From the NCBI RefSeq assembly GCF_026151205.1, contig NC_087083.1, positions 12,212,944 through 12,276,943 of the forward strand: a stretch of 64,000 bases of DNA, read 5' to 3'. Below are positions 32,259 through 44,448 of the stretch, piece after piece. The notes below the pieces were generated by a model. That model did no database searches. It saw nothing but the letters and a program-made list of their open reading frames with translations, and was not told the DNA's origin. The position numbers and the translations under genes were made by a program. Source of the stretch: Bolinopsis microptera. Lineage: Eukaryota; Ctenophora; Tentaculata; Lobata; Bolinopsidae. Positions within the stretch are counted from its first letter, which is position 1, and every line of letters begins with the position of its first letter.

Positions 32259-35200
32259 TTAATCCTCTTGAATATGCACCTCTGTTCCTTTTTCCGCAGA
32301 TCCATTCCCGTGGCTTTCTTCATTTCTGTTCCGGGTTTTGATACCAACAGCAACTTTATTCACATAGGATATATTTCTGCCTCTATAAACTTTCCCCCTG
32401 TTCTCACGATCACCAAGATCTTTATCTATATCCTTATCTATATCTTTCTCTATATCTTTCTCTATATCTTTCTCTACATCGTTCTTTGTTCTGATATTTT
32501 TGCTGTCTCCAAAACCACTGTCAGCTCCACTCGCATCTATTCGGATGTTTATTCGATCCATTTCAATTACCATAGCTTGTGATCTATAACTATAGAAGTA
32601 TTTAATAACTCTCGCGTAAATTGCTGAGTTGACGATTTTGGCAGAAATTATATGAAAACGTACCTGGAGCACGTCTGCCACAACATCATCGTAGAGTAAA
32701 GGATTGATCACAGAGTTGATGGGTAGGATTATCATGGAAAAGATGCCATACCAAGGAGTGGCATCTAAAACTTCCAAAGAATGTAAGGCACAAACCACTA
32801 TGAAAGGCACCCAACAGCAAAAATCGGTGGTAATGATAACTGCGATTTTCCTGTTAGTTCTGCGGTTTCTTTTATGAAGTTTATTATTATCCAGTGAAGA
32901 TGCTAAAGTTTCTGAAGAGTTTCTCGAGACAAGACCGATAAGAACATAAGATAAAGATATGAAGATAAAGCAGATAAAGTTAACTGCGAGGGTAGACCAC
33001 ACAAAGTATTTTTGGGTGTCATCTTTCTTCACAAAATATTTGAAAAGGCACACTCCATCATTTCCGTAGAAATCGAGTTTAGTGACCATCAAAGTATGAT
33101 CTTCATATCCAAAATCATGGGAGAACATGTTGCCGACCATCGTGAGGATCATTTCCCAACTAAGGGTATTTTCTTTCATCCGTCCATAGTACGCTTCAAT
33201 GACTGGAAGAATATTTTGTTTGTTTGGAGTTCCGATGAATAACTGAAGCTGGTCAGGAAACTTAAGTCCATTGACAAAAAAATCTTCTAAACCACTGATT
33301 ATCGGCGAAATTGCAATAGCTGCAGATATCATGAATATGAAGGAAACTCCAAGGACGACTCTGAGGCATTTTCCACGGTTAACTTCCCCAGGGACCCTTA
33401 GTAAGTGTCTAATGCCATTAAATCTGACTATACTCAAACCTACCATTGCAAAAAGAGAAACTTGTGATCCAATTGTGCTTAGAACCCCGATTGTGGAACA
33501 TTGGTAGCTGGTCATCCACTCAATTTGATTTTGACAATAAGTCTTTCCAAAGATTATGGTGTCATAGGTTGCTACAACTAATAAGTAACATCCAACCAAA
33601 AGGTCACCAAAAGATATGAGAATAATCAGAGATTTGTTATATAAAGCAACACTTGTTTTGCAGAGTTGTAAAGCTCCGGTGTTTCTCATTATGACAATCA
33701 GGTTTGTAGTCACTGCGAGTCCTCCTATGAGCCATGTGGTTACTTTGAGGAAATAAGTGTCTAGGATTTGTCTTGAGCACTGCTCATTGCATTCATCGGA
33801 CTTATCTAAGCAATCAAAATTATCATCACATTTACTAGTTTTTGGTATGAAACGAACGGAGGCATTGCATCTGAAATGGTTAGTACACGATGTCTCATCA
33901 GATGCATCTCCACAGTCATCAACTAAATCACAAACCTGGGAGTAGTCTATGCACCTGATCTTATTGTCGCACACGAAATATCTGTTAGTATAAATATTTC
34001 CTTGGGACTTGGTAAAGAAGGCTAGGTATTCGTTGTTGGCAATAGTTCCTATTCTGTCTGGGTATTGATCAGGACAAACCTCATATCTTGGATGATTCTT
34101 GAGTGGGCAAGAGGAGTTCATACATTTATTCATACAACTGGTGAACACATAATGCTCTCCGTACATGTGGTCACAGTTTTGTTGCGAATTGTTTTGGAGA
34201 TGTAATTCAGTTTTGTTACTCACCCCGAAATAATCATGATCAGGAAAAATGAAGAGTTCTTTCACGCAGTTAACCTTGTCGAGGCTTGCGATGCTTCTGA
34301 GTCCTTTCATGCAGTATGTCAGGTTTTTTAGGAGGCCATTCTTCGAACTGGAGATAGATGTGGATATTGTTTGGGAACTTCTAGATAATGAACAAATCTT
34401 GTTCTCGTTTCCACACGTTTCAAGTCCGTCACAAAGTTGATTCAATTCCACATAGCCGCCATCTCCAGAGAGACAAACAAAAACATTTTCACAGGTTGTA
34501 TTGCTGGTAACCAATCTATATGTCTTGCCCCTCCCACATGTCGGCCAAATCGCCAATTCGTCGCTTCCATCAATACAATCTTGTACACCGTCACTTAACC
34601 AGGTTAAAGGCAATGTCAGCTCACCTGCTTTTCCAACTTTTCTTTCGCAGGTGTTTTTGGTTTGACTGAGACATATTGGATGTAATTCGTCAGCATTGTC
34701 ATCACAAAAACGTTTGTTGTCACACATCATGTGTTTGTGAGTGTAGCAAGATTTTGAAATGTTGAGACATTGACTTTCAATACGATCATCACATATCGAT
34801 ACGCCCACAGCACAGATCATGTATTTGGAAACAGTAGATTTGAACCCGTTTATGTTGCACGTAGCTCCAACTCTAGCTGGATCTGTGCAATTTGTTTGAA
34901 CTTTCTTCATGTCTGTGCAATAAATATAATATTTATATTCTGTCATCTGATTCAACGTCACACATTTCGTAAAATTGTGGATTGGCACCACAGCTTTCGA
35001 AAAGGATTGCACACATTTGTTCCTTGTATTTTTAGTAACTGTACAGTTGACCTCATCTGCTCTGTCGTCACAATCTCTCCCTCCGTCGCATATTGAGTAT
35101 GGGTTAAGGTATACAGATTCCCCAAAATATGTGCAATACATTCCATAAGTTAGGCCGTTACATATAGCCTCATCCTGGCAGTCTTCAACCTCACACCTAT

Positions 35201-36345
35201 CGTTACAGACGAACTTAGACTGAACCACTAGTCCAGTTGGCAAGGTTGTCGTATTTGAACACCTAGTCTCATCGAGGTCTGTGTTTGTGCAGTCTTGAAC
35301 ACCGTCACAAACCCATCCCCATGCATTTAGATCTGTGAGGGTTACAACAGGATCACCTCCTTTTTGGGTAAACTCACAAATTTGGTTGCCACATAATGTA
35401 TCATCACTGTCCCTGTTCGTTATGCTGTATCCTGCAACTCTTCTGTCACAAGCTTGGTAAAAGTAAGGATCCTCAGAGCAAGCTTGTCCATGTTTATTCG
35501 GCCAGAACTTAGTGCCAAGGTAATAAAACTCTTCAGAAGCATGGCACTTGTACCTCTCTCCGCCCCATCTGTCATTTGAGCATCTGTACTTCAGAAACCC
35601 GCCATGTTCTCCAATATGACACGATTCAACGTCATCTGAAAGACAATGTAGTAAAATTGAAAAAGAAATTACTATAAAATCTCAGCCAAACTTCTCTCAT
35701 CAAACTACAGTCCTGACAAAATCTAACTTTTTTTTACGGAAGAGCTAAAGAGATGTAGATGTTTGAGGGGTAGGGGAATTTGCCAACCCCACATCTAAAA
35801 ACATATCCGTCAGGTTACCTGGTCTTGAAATACTATCTTTCGATTCTGTTGTTACAAACAGCCAAGAAGTAACTGAATATTTAAAATTCGTTAACATCCA
35901 TTTGGTTTCAAATATCCAAGTAGTTTCTGGACTCCCATATAACCAAGTAGTATCGTAACTCGAAACATCTGTTTTTAATTCTGATGGTCGACCTGTCACC
36001 GAATGTTTTTCCGGAACAGTTGTTGAATCTGAATTGGTAGAAATTACACGCTCAGACAATAACAATAAGGATTGAATTTTTGCAACTGATAAGGCGGTCG
36101 TTGTCTTGTGAAAGGGGGTTCAGGGTCATTCGCTTCCGGGAGAGAGTTCGGTCTGTCCCTGATTTCCTGGGTGTCCTTCGTCCAGTGTGACTCCGTTATT
36201 GGCTCCGAGCAGGGACAGAGAATACTGATAATGCTGATTATAAATCTATAAATCTACCTGAATGCGAAGATTCCGATTTGGGTGATGAAGAGGCTAAATC
36301 AGACAGGATCAGTATCAAAATGAACGTCAACATTTTACTCTGCAT
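32259..36345 (-). CDS. LDLa-rich 7TM receptor (LGR/GRL101-like), three exons
   Basis: Exon 1 (36345-36258) encodes MQSKMLTFILILILSDLASS, a signal peptide. The large exon 3 (35635-32259) holds an extracellular region of about 600 residues with eight or nine LDLa-like modules (e.g. CDGGRDCDDRADEVNC, CDDNFDCLDKSDEC), then TM1 at about residue 730 to TM7 at about 1060. A probable cassette exon (36028-35819, 210 nt) keeps phase 1 on both sides; with it the protein is 1224 residues. The 7TM core is LGR-like: LIILISFGDLLVGCYLLVVA in TM2, LSIVRF in place of DRY, DFCCWVPF in TM6, NSVINPLLYD in TM7. LDLa-bearing receptors of this class couple to G proteins; relaxin receptors and snail GRL101 are relatives. 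No leucine-rich repeats are visible here, unlike those. The tail has a KDIEKDIEKDIDKDID repeat. Ligand unknown. Confidence 0.9.
35819..36028 (-). other. probable cassette exon of the GPCR (Ser/Thr-rich spacer)
   Basis: Acceptor CCAATTCAG|AT and donor AGACCAG|GTAACC bound 210 nt that stay open and fit phase 1 to phase 1 between exons 1 and 3. The 70 residues are rich in Thr, Ser and Trp with repeats like DTTWLYGSPETTWIFETKW and TSWLFVTTES. Exon 1 also joins directly to exon 3 in phase, so skipping would give a receptor shorter by 70 residues. Confidence 0.6.
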
Positions 36346-36390
36346 ACCGTAATGAAAGGTAATGGTTGAACTTCTTCTAAAAGTGTCCAG

Positions 36391-36400
36391 CCTTTTAAAG
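36391..36400 (-). promoter_or_regulatory. TATA-like box upstream of the GPCR
   Basis: CTTTAAAAGG on the minus strand, about 46-55 bases before the ATG at 36345. The position would allow a very short 5' UTR. Suggestive only. Confidence 0.25.
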
Positions 36401-37204
36401 GTTAAGAGGGATCAGTGTCGAGCGTCATAGAGAGTATTTTTTGGTTATGTGCTTGTATTTTGTCGTAAATAATTTCCATTGTTCATCTTACGTTACTTTG
36501 AAATAGCCTGCAGCTCAGATAACAACAGATGTCTATGGAGATCGGAGCCCAGAGGTACATTTTCATTTAAGTTTTTAAGAAAGTGGTTTCAAAGTAACTG
36601 AGCAGCCAACTATAAGTGGATAGAACAGGCAATGTCATGAACCCGGCCCTCAAATTTGATCTCAGAACGTTATCATAAATTGCAAACCCTTTGTTCAATG
36701 AAAGAATAAGTTTTCGATGAAAAAATATTTTAGAGCAGCAATGCTGCCAGCTGCTGCAGCACAAGGTAGTTGAGGATGTACACGATTTTTGACATCACAG
36801 CGTTATTCGTATGGAAGTTATGCATCAAAAGCGTTTAGATATGCACTTTTTCGTGCACCTTTGCACAAACTTTATTGAATTACCTTTATAGAAGAAAAGA
36901 ATATATAGAAAGAAGAACAACAATTAATAATGAAAACGAATGAAAACAAATGAAAACAAAGAAATTCAGAAAGAAGATGAATAGTCTAAAAGATGAAGAG
37001 ATAGAAGAATTTCTGCGCTTAACCATTGACTAAACATGCCATCCCCACATCAACCTGAAATTATGTAATGAATGAACAGGTTTTGTCTATCTATATCTGA
37101 GTATCTGGTATATTCAAAGGTTTTACCGCTCGCTGCGTTGCCGAGGTATAACTTAACAGGATGTCGCAATTTACAGGATCACCAGCACATTATGCTCCTC
37201 CTAT
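36401..37204. other. no gene seen
   Basis: Intergenic AT-rich sequence between the receptor and an LTR-element relic. Confidence 0.4.
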
Positions 37205-37420
37205 TATACCAGACAGTAGACACTTCGTATATGATTTTTTTCAAGATTTTTCTGATAACTGATACACTTGCTCCACTATCGAATAAAATCATCCTTGGAC
37301 TCTCCGTTTGTAGAAACTAATCCATTTAGTCATAAACCATTCTATCCCCGCTATTTGTTGTTGCCCGCTTCGTTGCAATCTTTCTCGTGGTGTCCTTACT
37401 GCCCACACTTTATGAATCTC
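37205..37420 (-). pseudogene. LTR retrotransposon relic: zinc knuckle and aspartic protease
   Basis: On the minus strand, about 37412-37371 reads KCGQ-stop-GHHEKDC, a Gag CCHC knuckle with a stop inside. About 37315-37210 reads RMILFDSGASVSVIRK, the active-site segment of a retropepsin (DSGA), continuing for about 20 residues. A frameshift separates the two. They are in the correct order for the Gag-Pol of a Gypsy/BEL-type element. No RT or integrase follows. Together with the Gag-like piece at 23976 this shows that LTR elements once occupied the locus. Confidence 0.6.
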
Positions 37421-37689
37421 CTCTGGTAGCAATTATTTATACTTTTTTTCACATACACAGCAGAAAACTGTCGTTTTATTTATTTTACTAGGGTCACCAT
37501 CGATCAGACTCTCCAGTTCTTTTAAGGCGTTCGCCAGTATATCCTTTTCGCAGATTTCTCCAACATTTCTGTGACTATAAGCTGGAATGATAGCTTTGCT
37601 CTTACATTGTTTGGATATCATAACTATAAGTCTGATTTCAGAAGCATAGATAAAATAAAGAAGATTAATAACCACCGGTTATTAAACTC

Positions 37690-38790
37690 AGCTGATGAAG
37701 CTGGGGAAAAAAATAGCGAATAAAATCTAAAGATAGTGAAAAAAGATAAAATCGACAAAAACTGGACAAGAAAAATGATTCCGTATTTAAAGAAATGATA
37801 CATAGTCATGAAAAGAAAAAATGAAATAATAAGATAAGAATAATTACTGCACCCATTAAAAATACAAGAAAGAAAGAAAAAAGAAGCTAAACTTACATGG
37901 ACCTAAAATATCTTCTTCTCAGTGGTCAGTCTACTACTTTTACAATAATTTAAATGGTTTAAGATATTAACTAGGTCATAAGAAGTGGAGACTTATTTCT
38001 TGTTGTTGATTTTATCAGCATGTATAGATTGAATAGTAAGTTAGTCAACCATCTTGTTGATATTTATACTTATTGTAACTTTTAACTTTTTACAATCGCA
38101 TTTATACATTTAAATTGAGAAACTAAGTATCATATATTCTTCTAGAGGAAGACAATATGATACTAGTATTCCGTTACATTTGTCGGAATGTTCGAAGCAA
38201 TCGTTATTTAAACATTCTCAAGCACAGAGTCACTTGGGCTAAAAAATCTGGGGTACGACATTCATGGGTAGAAGTTATAATGACGTGGATGGTGATTCTT
38301 TAAAGGGATCTGGGGATCATCCGCATATGAACAAAACAAGTTCACCGTAGAAGCGTAGAGCTTGAACAGAAACCTGGAAACAGGGCAGAGGGCCTGGAAT
38401 CCTAGTGATGGCGGTCGTTGTCACAGTATGACGGACAAGAGAGGAATTGTCTCATCTTTTTCATGTATTGCACTATTCTGTCATCATTTGTATAATGTAC
38501 CCTTACATATAATATCTTGATGCTACAAGTACACCAGATTAGATGTTAAGTTAACATCTTTTACTTTGAAGCTAAGTTGCTATTACTCTATTAACCTTAC
38601 GTTAAAAGCGGCTCATGTAATATATAAACGATCCGTAAAATAAAATAACTATATTTATTATTAAACACGAGATGATGTTAAATTAATTTCCGTCTAAACT
38701 ACTACCTTATTGGACCTTTTTGGAATAGACATTAATTGAATGCTGGAGGCCCTAACGTTCATCTTAATCTCCATTGAAATAAAGTCCGTC
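37690..38790. other. no gene seen
   Basis: AT-rich noncoding DNA with A-rich runs at 37700-37890; nothing recognisable. Confidence 0.4.
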
Positions 38791-38809
38791 TGTCTAAGGT
38801 CAGTCCAAG

Positions 38810-39420
38810 TTATGGAGTTATCATTGTCCTCAGCAGCTATCTCCTCGGAGTTACCATCGTCCTCACCAGCTGTCTCCTTGAGGTTATCATTGCATCGTCC
38901 TCACCAGGCACCAGCTGTCTTCTTGAGGTTATCATTGCATCGTTCTCACCAGCTGTCTTCTTGAGGTTATCATTGCATCGTCCTCAACAGCTGCCTCCTT
39001 GAGGTTATCATCGTCCTAACCAGCTGTCTCCTTGAAGTTATCATCGTCCTCACCAGCTGTCTCCTTGAGGTTATCATCGTCATCACCAGCTGTCTCCTTG
39101 AGTTTATCATCGTCCTCAGCAGCTGTCTCCTTGAGGTTATTATTGCATCGTCCTCACCAGCTGTCTCCTTGAAGTTATCATCGTCCTCACCAGCTGTCTC
39201 CTTGAAGTTATCATCGTCCTCACCAGCTGTCTCCTTGAGGTTATCATTGCATCGTCCTCACCAGCTGTCTCCTTGAGGTTATCATCGTCCTAACCAGCTG
39301 TCTCCTTGAAGTTATCATCGTCCTCACCAGCTGTCTCTTTGAGGTTATCATCGTCCTCACCAGCTGTCTCCTTGAGGTTATCATCGTCCTCGCCAGCTGT
39401 CTCCTTCGAGTTATCATCAC
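38810..39420. repeat. 33-bp minisatellite coding for acidic repeats
   Basis: About 16 copies of a 33-bp unit (GTCCTCACCAGCTGTCTCCT and following). Some units carry an extra TTGCA, which shifts the frame. Two units have CCTAACC instead of CCTCACC, creating TAG stops on the minus strand. The array is in frame with the ORF at 39290-39901 only in its upstream part. Confidence 0.9.
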
Positions 39421-39901
39421 CAGGGACTTCGGCTGGTCCCATGTTGTCAGAGCCCTCGTTAGCTGTCCCTTCCTTTTCATTACTCGCGACCTCAGCTATG
39501 CTGATGTTCATGTGACAATAAGTGTCCGGAAAGATGGTAAGAAGGGAGAAGTTTTCCAGTAGAAAATTGTATACATTAAGCCTGCGTGGGTCGGATTTCT
39601 TATATATAATATTGACACTTCTACTGGTGTTGGCGTTGCCTAGATGCAAAAGGATGAGCGGCTGTCCTTCACTATCCATTTGGTTTTCAGCAGGAAATTT
39701 TTCAGTCTTATCAGGCAATATGGTGATCTTCATTCCGTTAAAGATAGGTTTAGTTGGGAGTAAACGGGTTGAGTTATTGATAGTTCTGCCAAGAAGATGC
39801 ATCAAGCACTTCCTCTGGTCGATTAGGTGTGGTGATTGGCCGTACGTATGGGCACGTGAGACGGCCTCAATCTCCTCTCCGTTCCACACTGTCTCCTTGT
39901 T
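39290..39901 (-). CDS. unrecognised protein with ETAGEDDDNLK repeats, end truncated by stop
   Basis: About 204 codons open on the minus strand from about 39901 (no ATG; first codons NKETVWNGEE, probably preceded by a splice site). The first about 135 residues are unique, moderately hydrophobic sequence (HTYGQSPHLIDQRKCLMHLL, FNGMKITILPDKTEKFP, GQPLILLHLGNANTSRSVNI, FPDTYCHMNISIAEV). They are followed by acidic ETAGEDDDNLK repeats ending at a TAG that is a GAG in neighbouring units. The protein therefore probably lost a long acidic tail by mutation, or ends here. The fold is not recognised; two Cys and an N-glycosylation-type NIS may fit a secreted product. Confidence 0.4.
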   Translation of the reverse strand, partial: NKETVWNGEEIEAVSRAHTYGQSPHLIDQRKCLMHLLGRTINNSTRLLPTKPIFNGMKITILPDKTEKFPAENQMDSEGQPLILLHLGNANTSRSVNIIYKKSDPRRLNVYNFLLENFSLLTIFPDTYCHMNISIAEVASNEKEGTANEGSDNMGPAEVPGDDNSKETAGEDDDNLKETAGEDDDNLKETAGEDDDNFKETAG

Positions 39902-39929
39902 TCACTCGGTCAATGTGAGCCGCCGTTGC

Positions 39930-40740
39930 CGGGACGGCAAAGACTGCCCTGGAAATCTTACTGAAAATTGGGAACACACCAGTGTGGGCATTCCATCAGG
40001 CAAGCAGTTCAAAGTCGAGAATCTCATCATCTGAGTTATTGATTTGTATTTCTCTATTTTCTGTCCAAGAGCACTTTTGGACTGTTAGTGATTTTTTCGA
40101 CAGTTCAAGTTTCAACAACTTTCGTTACTTACTCTTCTTTACTGGTTGAGTCCCATCACTTAACCCATCGTCCCCCGTTTACGTTCACTACTACATACAT
40201 CGAGATTAATGTCTTAGGGGCCATCTACTTAGGACGTCCGCCAAAATCGCAGATTTTTAGACCACCCCCCTCCCCCTGTCCGGGTGTGTCCGAATATTCA
40301 TGGCTAACTCCTTAGCTATCAGCAGAAACGCAGTTTGTGATCAGGTTATCTACAATCGATGTCACATCTTTAGTTACGGGATTCAGAAAGCCAGCAAGAC
40401 CGCTGTCTTGGTCAGAATTTCGCGGCGGCTGTCTGGGTCAAAATAACTGTTTAGAATATTTTAACTACAAGACCGTGCCTGATCGTTTTAATACTAAATA
40501 CAACTCGTCGCTAAGATGAATAATAGAACGCAAAAAATTCAGTCCCTCCTCCCCAATTCGTCAAACAAATAAAACACAGTTATCCGGTTGGATCAACAAT
40601 TTATGCAGATTGTGAAATAACTTCTGCACGAATGTAAATTTATTGTAAACCAAAGTGAAATGTGCTTTTTGGTTTTCCTCTTTTTTTTTGTTGGTTTCGT
40701 CTGTTTTAATTCTTTTTTGTTTGTTTTTATGATAATGTGT
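39930..40740. other. no gene seen
   Basis: No supported feature between the acidic-repeat ORF and the LINE tail. Confidence 0.35.
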
Positions 40741-40907
40741 AATGATAGGATACAAGGATACAAGGATACAAGGATACAAAAGTGATAATTATTTTATTGA
40801 ATTCACAATAGTTATAATTCTGAAATAATTTAAGGTTACACAATTCTAGTTATTTACAAATGTGTAGGGATAAAATAGAAATGTTTTATAATACTATTTT
40901 TGAGGTC

Positions 40908-43900
40908 CTATAGCATTATGCATTGGCCAGTATTTGAGTGGAAATCTGGGCTCTTATAGTAGGCTGTAAAATGTTCGTTCACAGAGAGAATTGAATGGAT
41001 TGCTCTTGCTGTGGCAGTAAATTTTGTAGGGTCTAGTGTTTTATCGGATAGCAAACCGGCTAGGTCAGTAATATTTTTGGGATGGAAGTTAAATTTTTCT
41101 CTAACTGAGGAGTAGAATAAACAGTCAGTTAGAACATGAATTTCGTCCTCAATAGGCTTAAGCCCCTTGCTGAGAAAGCAAAAAGTGCACCATCGATGTT
41201 CTCTTGGTACTAGGGGGGTTTCGTAACGGCCCCTCTCAATGTAAAGATTGTGGCAGCTAATACGAAACCTTGTTAAGCTTTTCCGAGCATCGGGGATCTT
41301 AACCACTCCTAAGTATGTTTCTGGTTCAAAATCATGTTTAATTTGATTGTAGAATTCTAATTTAGGTGAGGATGCCTTGGCAGATTTCCAGGTATCCACA
41401 AATTCTTCCCTCATGTTGTGACTGATTTGGGTAGAGAGCTTGGATTTTGAAGAGGATGAGTGGGGGAAGTTATATTTGGTGAGAAGATTAGAGATGTTGG
41501 TGTACCAAGGAAGGCCCAGCATAATCTGCTCGTGAAATGCAGCGGAGAGAAGTTCATTTTCAGTGCTTTCAAGACGACTATAGAAATCTATTGCAAGTTT
41601 GCAGGCTTCAAAGAAGAGGGGGTGGCGCCCACTTTCGCCCCAGCAGCCTATATTTGATGCTTTTGAATGGACAGACAAGGACCACTTGATAAACTTAAGG
41701 TGGAATCTTTCATAGTGGTCTTGTGAGATGTACCTGAGAGTATGCTGGGGGTTGGCTTTGCTATCTGTTTTGGAGAGGTATCTCATGGTTTTTGAGTGAG
41801 GACATAAGATTTGGCAGCCATATAGCAGTATCGGTTTTATTAGAGAGTCAAATAGAATGTTTAGGGAACGGTGAGAGAGGGCATCTTTGACGATATTGCC
41901 TTTGAGGCCATAGAGAGCACGGAGAGCCTTGGCCCTCAGTTCAGTATTTGCTGCTGTAAAAGATCCATTTCTGTGGAATATAATGCCAAGATAGCAGTAT
42001 TTTTCGGTGTGTTGGATGGGCTGGCCTCCCAAAATGAATGTTTCATAGGATTGTTTTCTTTTAGGAGGGCAGAATATGAGAATCTTGGTTTTTTTAATGT
42101 TTACTTCAAGGCCCATAGAGTTACAGAAGTCGAATAGGATGTTTATATTGTCTTGCAAGGCCTTGGGACTTAGGGCAAGTAGGACAAGATCGTCAGCCCA
42201 GAGCAGATGTGATATTAGGACGTCAGCTAGAATAGGATAATCACCAACAGATTTCAGGAGAGATGACAAGTCGTTGATATAGATTTTAAAAAGGTCCGGT
42301 GATAGGGGGTGTCCCTGCTCTGTTCCTTTTCCAATGTCAATATTAGGGGACAAGAGTTTGGAGATTTTTATATGAGCTATTGAGTTTCTATACATATCAC
42401 TTAGGCAATTGAAGAAGTTTCCAGTTATTCCAAGGCATGTGATTTTGTGCAGAAGGAGGTCCCTACATACAGTGTCAAAGGCCTTTCTTAGATCAACAAA
42501 GCATGCATAGAGGCGAGCTTTCTTAACCTTGGTATATTTGTCAATGACTGTCTTAAGGGTAAAAACGTGGTCATTTGTTTGAGCACCCTTCGAGAACCCT
42601 AGTTGTTCTTTTGGGTCAGGGCAGTAGAGCTTTTTGAAGTGCAGGAGACGCTCAAGTAAGATGCTAGAAAATAGTTTACCCATACAGCTACCAACAGCTA
42701 TTGCTCTGTAGTTGTCCGGGCTGAAAGGGTTGCCAGACTTGTAAATAGGAGTAATGATGCTGGTGTGCCATGGATAGTAACCAGAGACCAGTGAGTGGTT
42801 GAAGTTTTTGAGGATGGCTTTGAGACAAAGCGGAGTTACGCTCTGAAGCATCTCGTTGGATATCAAGTCGTTTGAGCAACTTTTACCTTTTTTGAGATTT
42901 TTGATGGCAGAGGTCACTTCAGATTCTGACATGAGCTTATTTAGGATATCCAGATCTGGTGGTTCAGGGTAATGTTTGTGATTGTGGTGAGTGAGATCTG
43001 GCTCCTGGTCTGGTTTTTTATAAAGGGATGCAAAGAAGTCATGGAAGCTAGCTAAATCAAATTTGTCAAGTAAGGGGCTAGTGTCATGTTCTTGTTTAAG
43101 CCGTTTAAATTTTTTCCAGTCGAGTATGTGACCTTCTTCTATAGCTTCATTTAACTTCTTAAGGAAAGCTACTTTCTTACTGTTTACAAAATTGCTATGC
43201 TTGTTGCGTTGCTTAAAGTATTCTCGTCTGAGGATACAGTTACAGTGCTTACTACCAAGCCGGTTTGCTAGCCTATTTAGGTTCCGCCGTGAGGAGTTGA
43301 CTTGTGGGTCGAACCATTTCTTACGGGCAGAATTTTTGGGAGGCTTTTTCACTTTTAAGGCTATATCAGCAGCACTGTGGAGACATTTTATGACTGCATC
43401 GTTCAGTTCGTGATTGCCCTCCAGAGTACTGCTAAATTCATTTGTCACAATGCTTTCCAGATTGTTGATAATTTCGGGCGAGGTAAGGGCTTTTTAAAAT
43501 AGTGAATGGGAGGTGTTGCTATCCCACTTATAGCCACAAGGAAAGTTAGAAAAGTCTGGGAGCTGGAAGTTTGCGACAAATGGTTCAAATGTAGTGAGTT
43601 TCAAGACTAATGGACAATGATCAGAGTATGATGTAAACTCTTTTACTTGGAGAGAGTTTACATGATCTCTTGCCCATGAGGTGATTACAAAATAGTCAAC
43701 CACACTGCTTCCATTGTATTTGTGACAGGTCATTTTTCCAGTGGTGTCCCCAAGGGTACGACCATTAAGAATTTTGAGTTGGTTATTGATAACCATGTCA
43801 AGAAAGTGTTGGCAGTGGGGTTCAGATATTGTAAGGTCAGAATTATTTCTTGGTTCTTCTATGTCGTGCTCGAGTCCAATGTCGTTATAGATGTCATGGA

Positions 43901-44399
43901 TGGCAGGTGCATTACAGGAAAGGATATAGTCTGGGAGTTTTCCAGTTCTTGCATTTGCATCGCCACACATAATAACTTCTCCCTTTTGACGTAGTCTGAT
44001 ACAGATAGAGTCAAGAGCAGAGAAGGTATTAGCAGTATAATCTGGATTCTTCTTGACATAGGACGAGTATGCAGGGCTAATATAATAACATACCAAAAAT
44101 AGGTCAAAATCAAGTTTAAAAAAGTTCTTGTCCAGTTTAGCAACAATAATGTCATCAGATTCATTACAAAGCACACTAGAGACACCTTTTCTTAGGCCAT
44201 TTTCAGCAAGAATGCAGACCCCTCCTGAGCGTGAATTTTTGCGGTTGCTATTAAAAGAGAGGTATCCTTCAATCTTAACTTGCTTCTTTGTTTCTTGGAG
44301 ACAAAGAATGTTAGCTTGTTTGAGGATTGACAAAAATTCGCTATTTTCAAATTTGTTAGACCCGTCTCCTGTGCTGTCCTGGATGTTCCAGGACATCAC
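40908..44399 (-). pseudogene. LINE ORF2 with one in-frame stop: APE endonuclease and RT
   Basis: From ATG at 44399 the frame runs through an APE endonuclease (MSWNIQD, LQETKK, CYYISPAYSS, MCGDANAR, VDYFVITSW, YSDHCPLVL). It meets TAA at 43496-43494 and continues in the same frame as an 846-codon ORF: ITPIYKSGNPFSPDNYRAIA, motif A CFVDLRKAFDTV, motif B GTEQGHPLSPDLFKIYINDL, motif C LLWADDLVLLAL, VNIKKTKIL, and a C-terminal Cys/His segment CTFC...HVLTDC. Full length would be about 1164 codons. The stop falls in the spacer between the two domains, where a single substitution explains it. All catalytic motifs are otherwise present. Clade not determined. Confidence 0.85.
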
Positions 44400-44448
44400 A
44401 GCGACTTGATCTCGTGATACTTGTTTTTTCTTGAATTTTAGGGTTAAT

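Noticed and set aside
32103-32582. 159-codon plus-strand ORF with YIFLYIFLYIFLYI
   Set aside because: It is antisense to the receptor tail repeat (KDIEKDIEKDID) and 3' UTR.
39522-40034. 170-codon plus-strand ORF
   Set aside because: It is antisense to the ORF at 39290-39901, has no domain, and the minus-strand reading has more protein-like composition.
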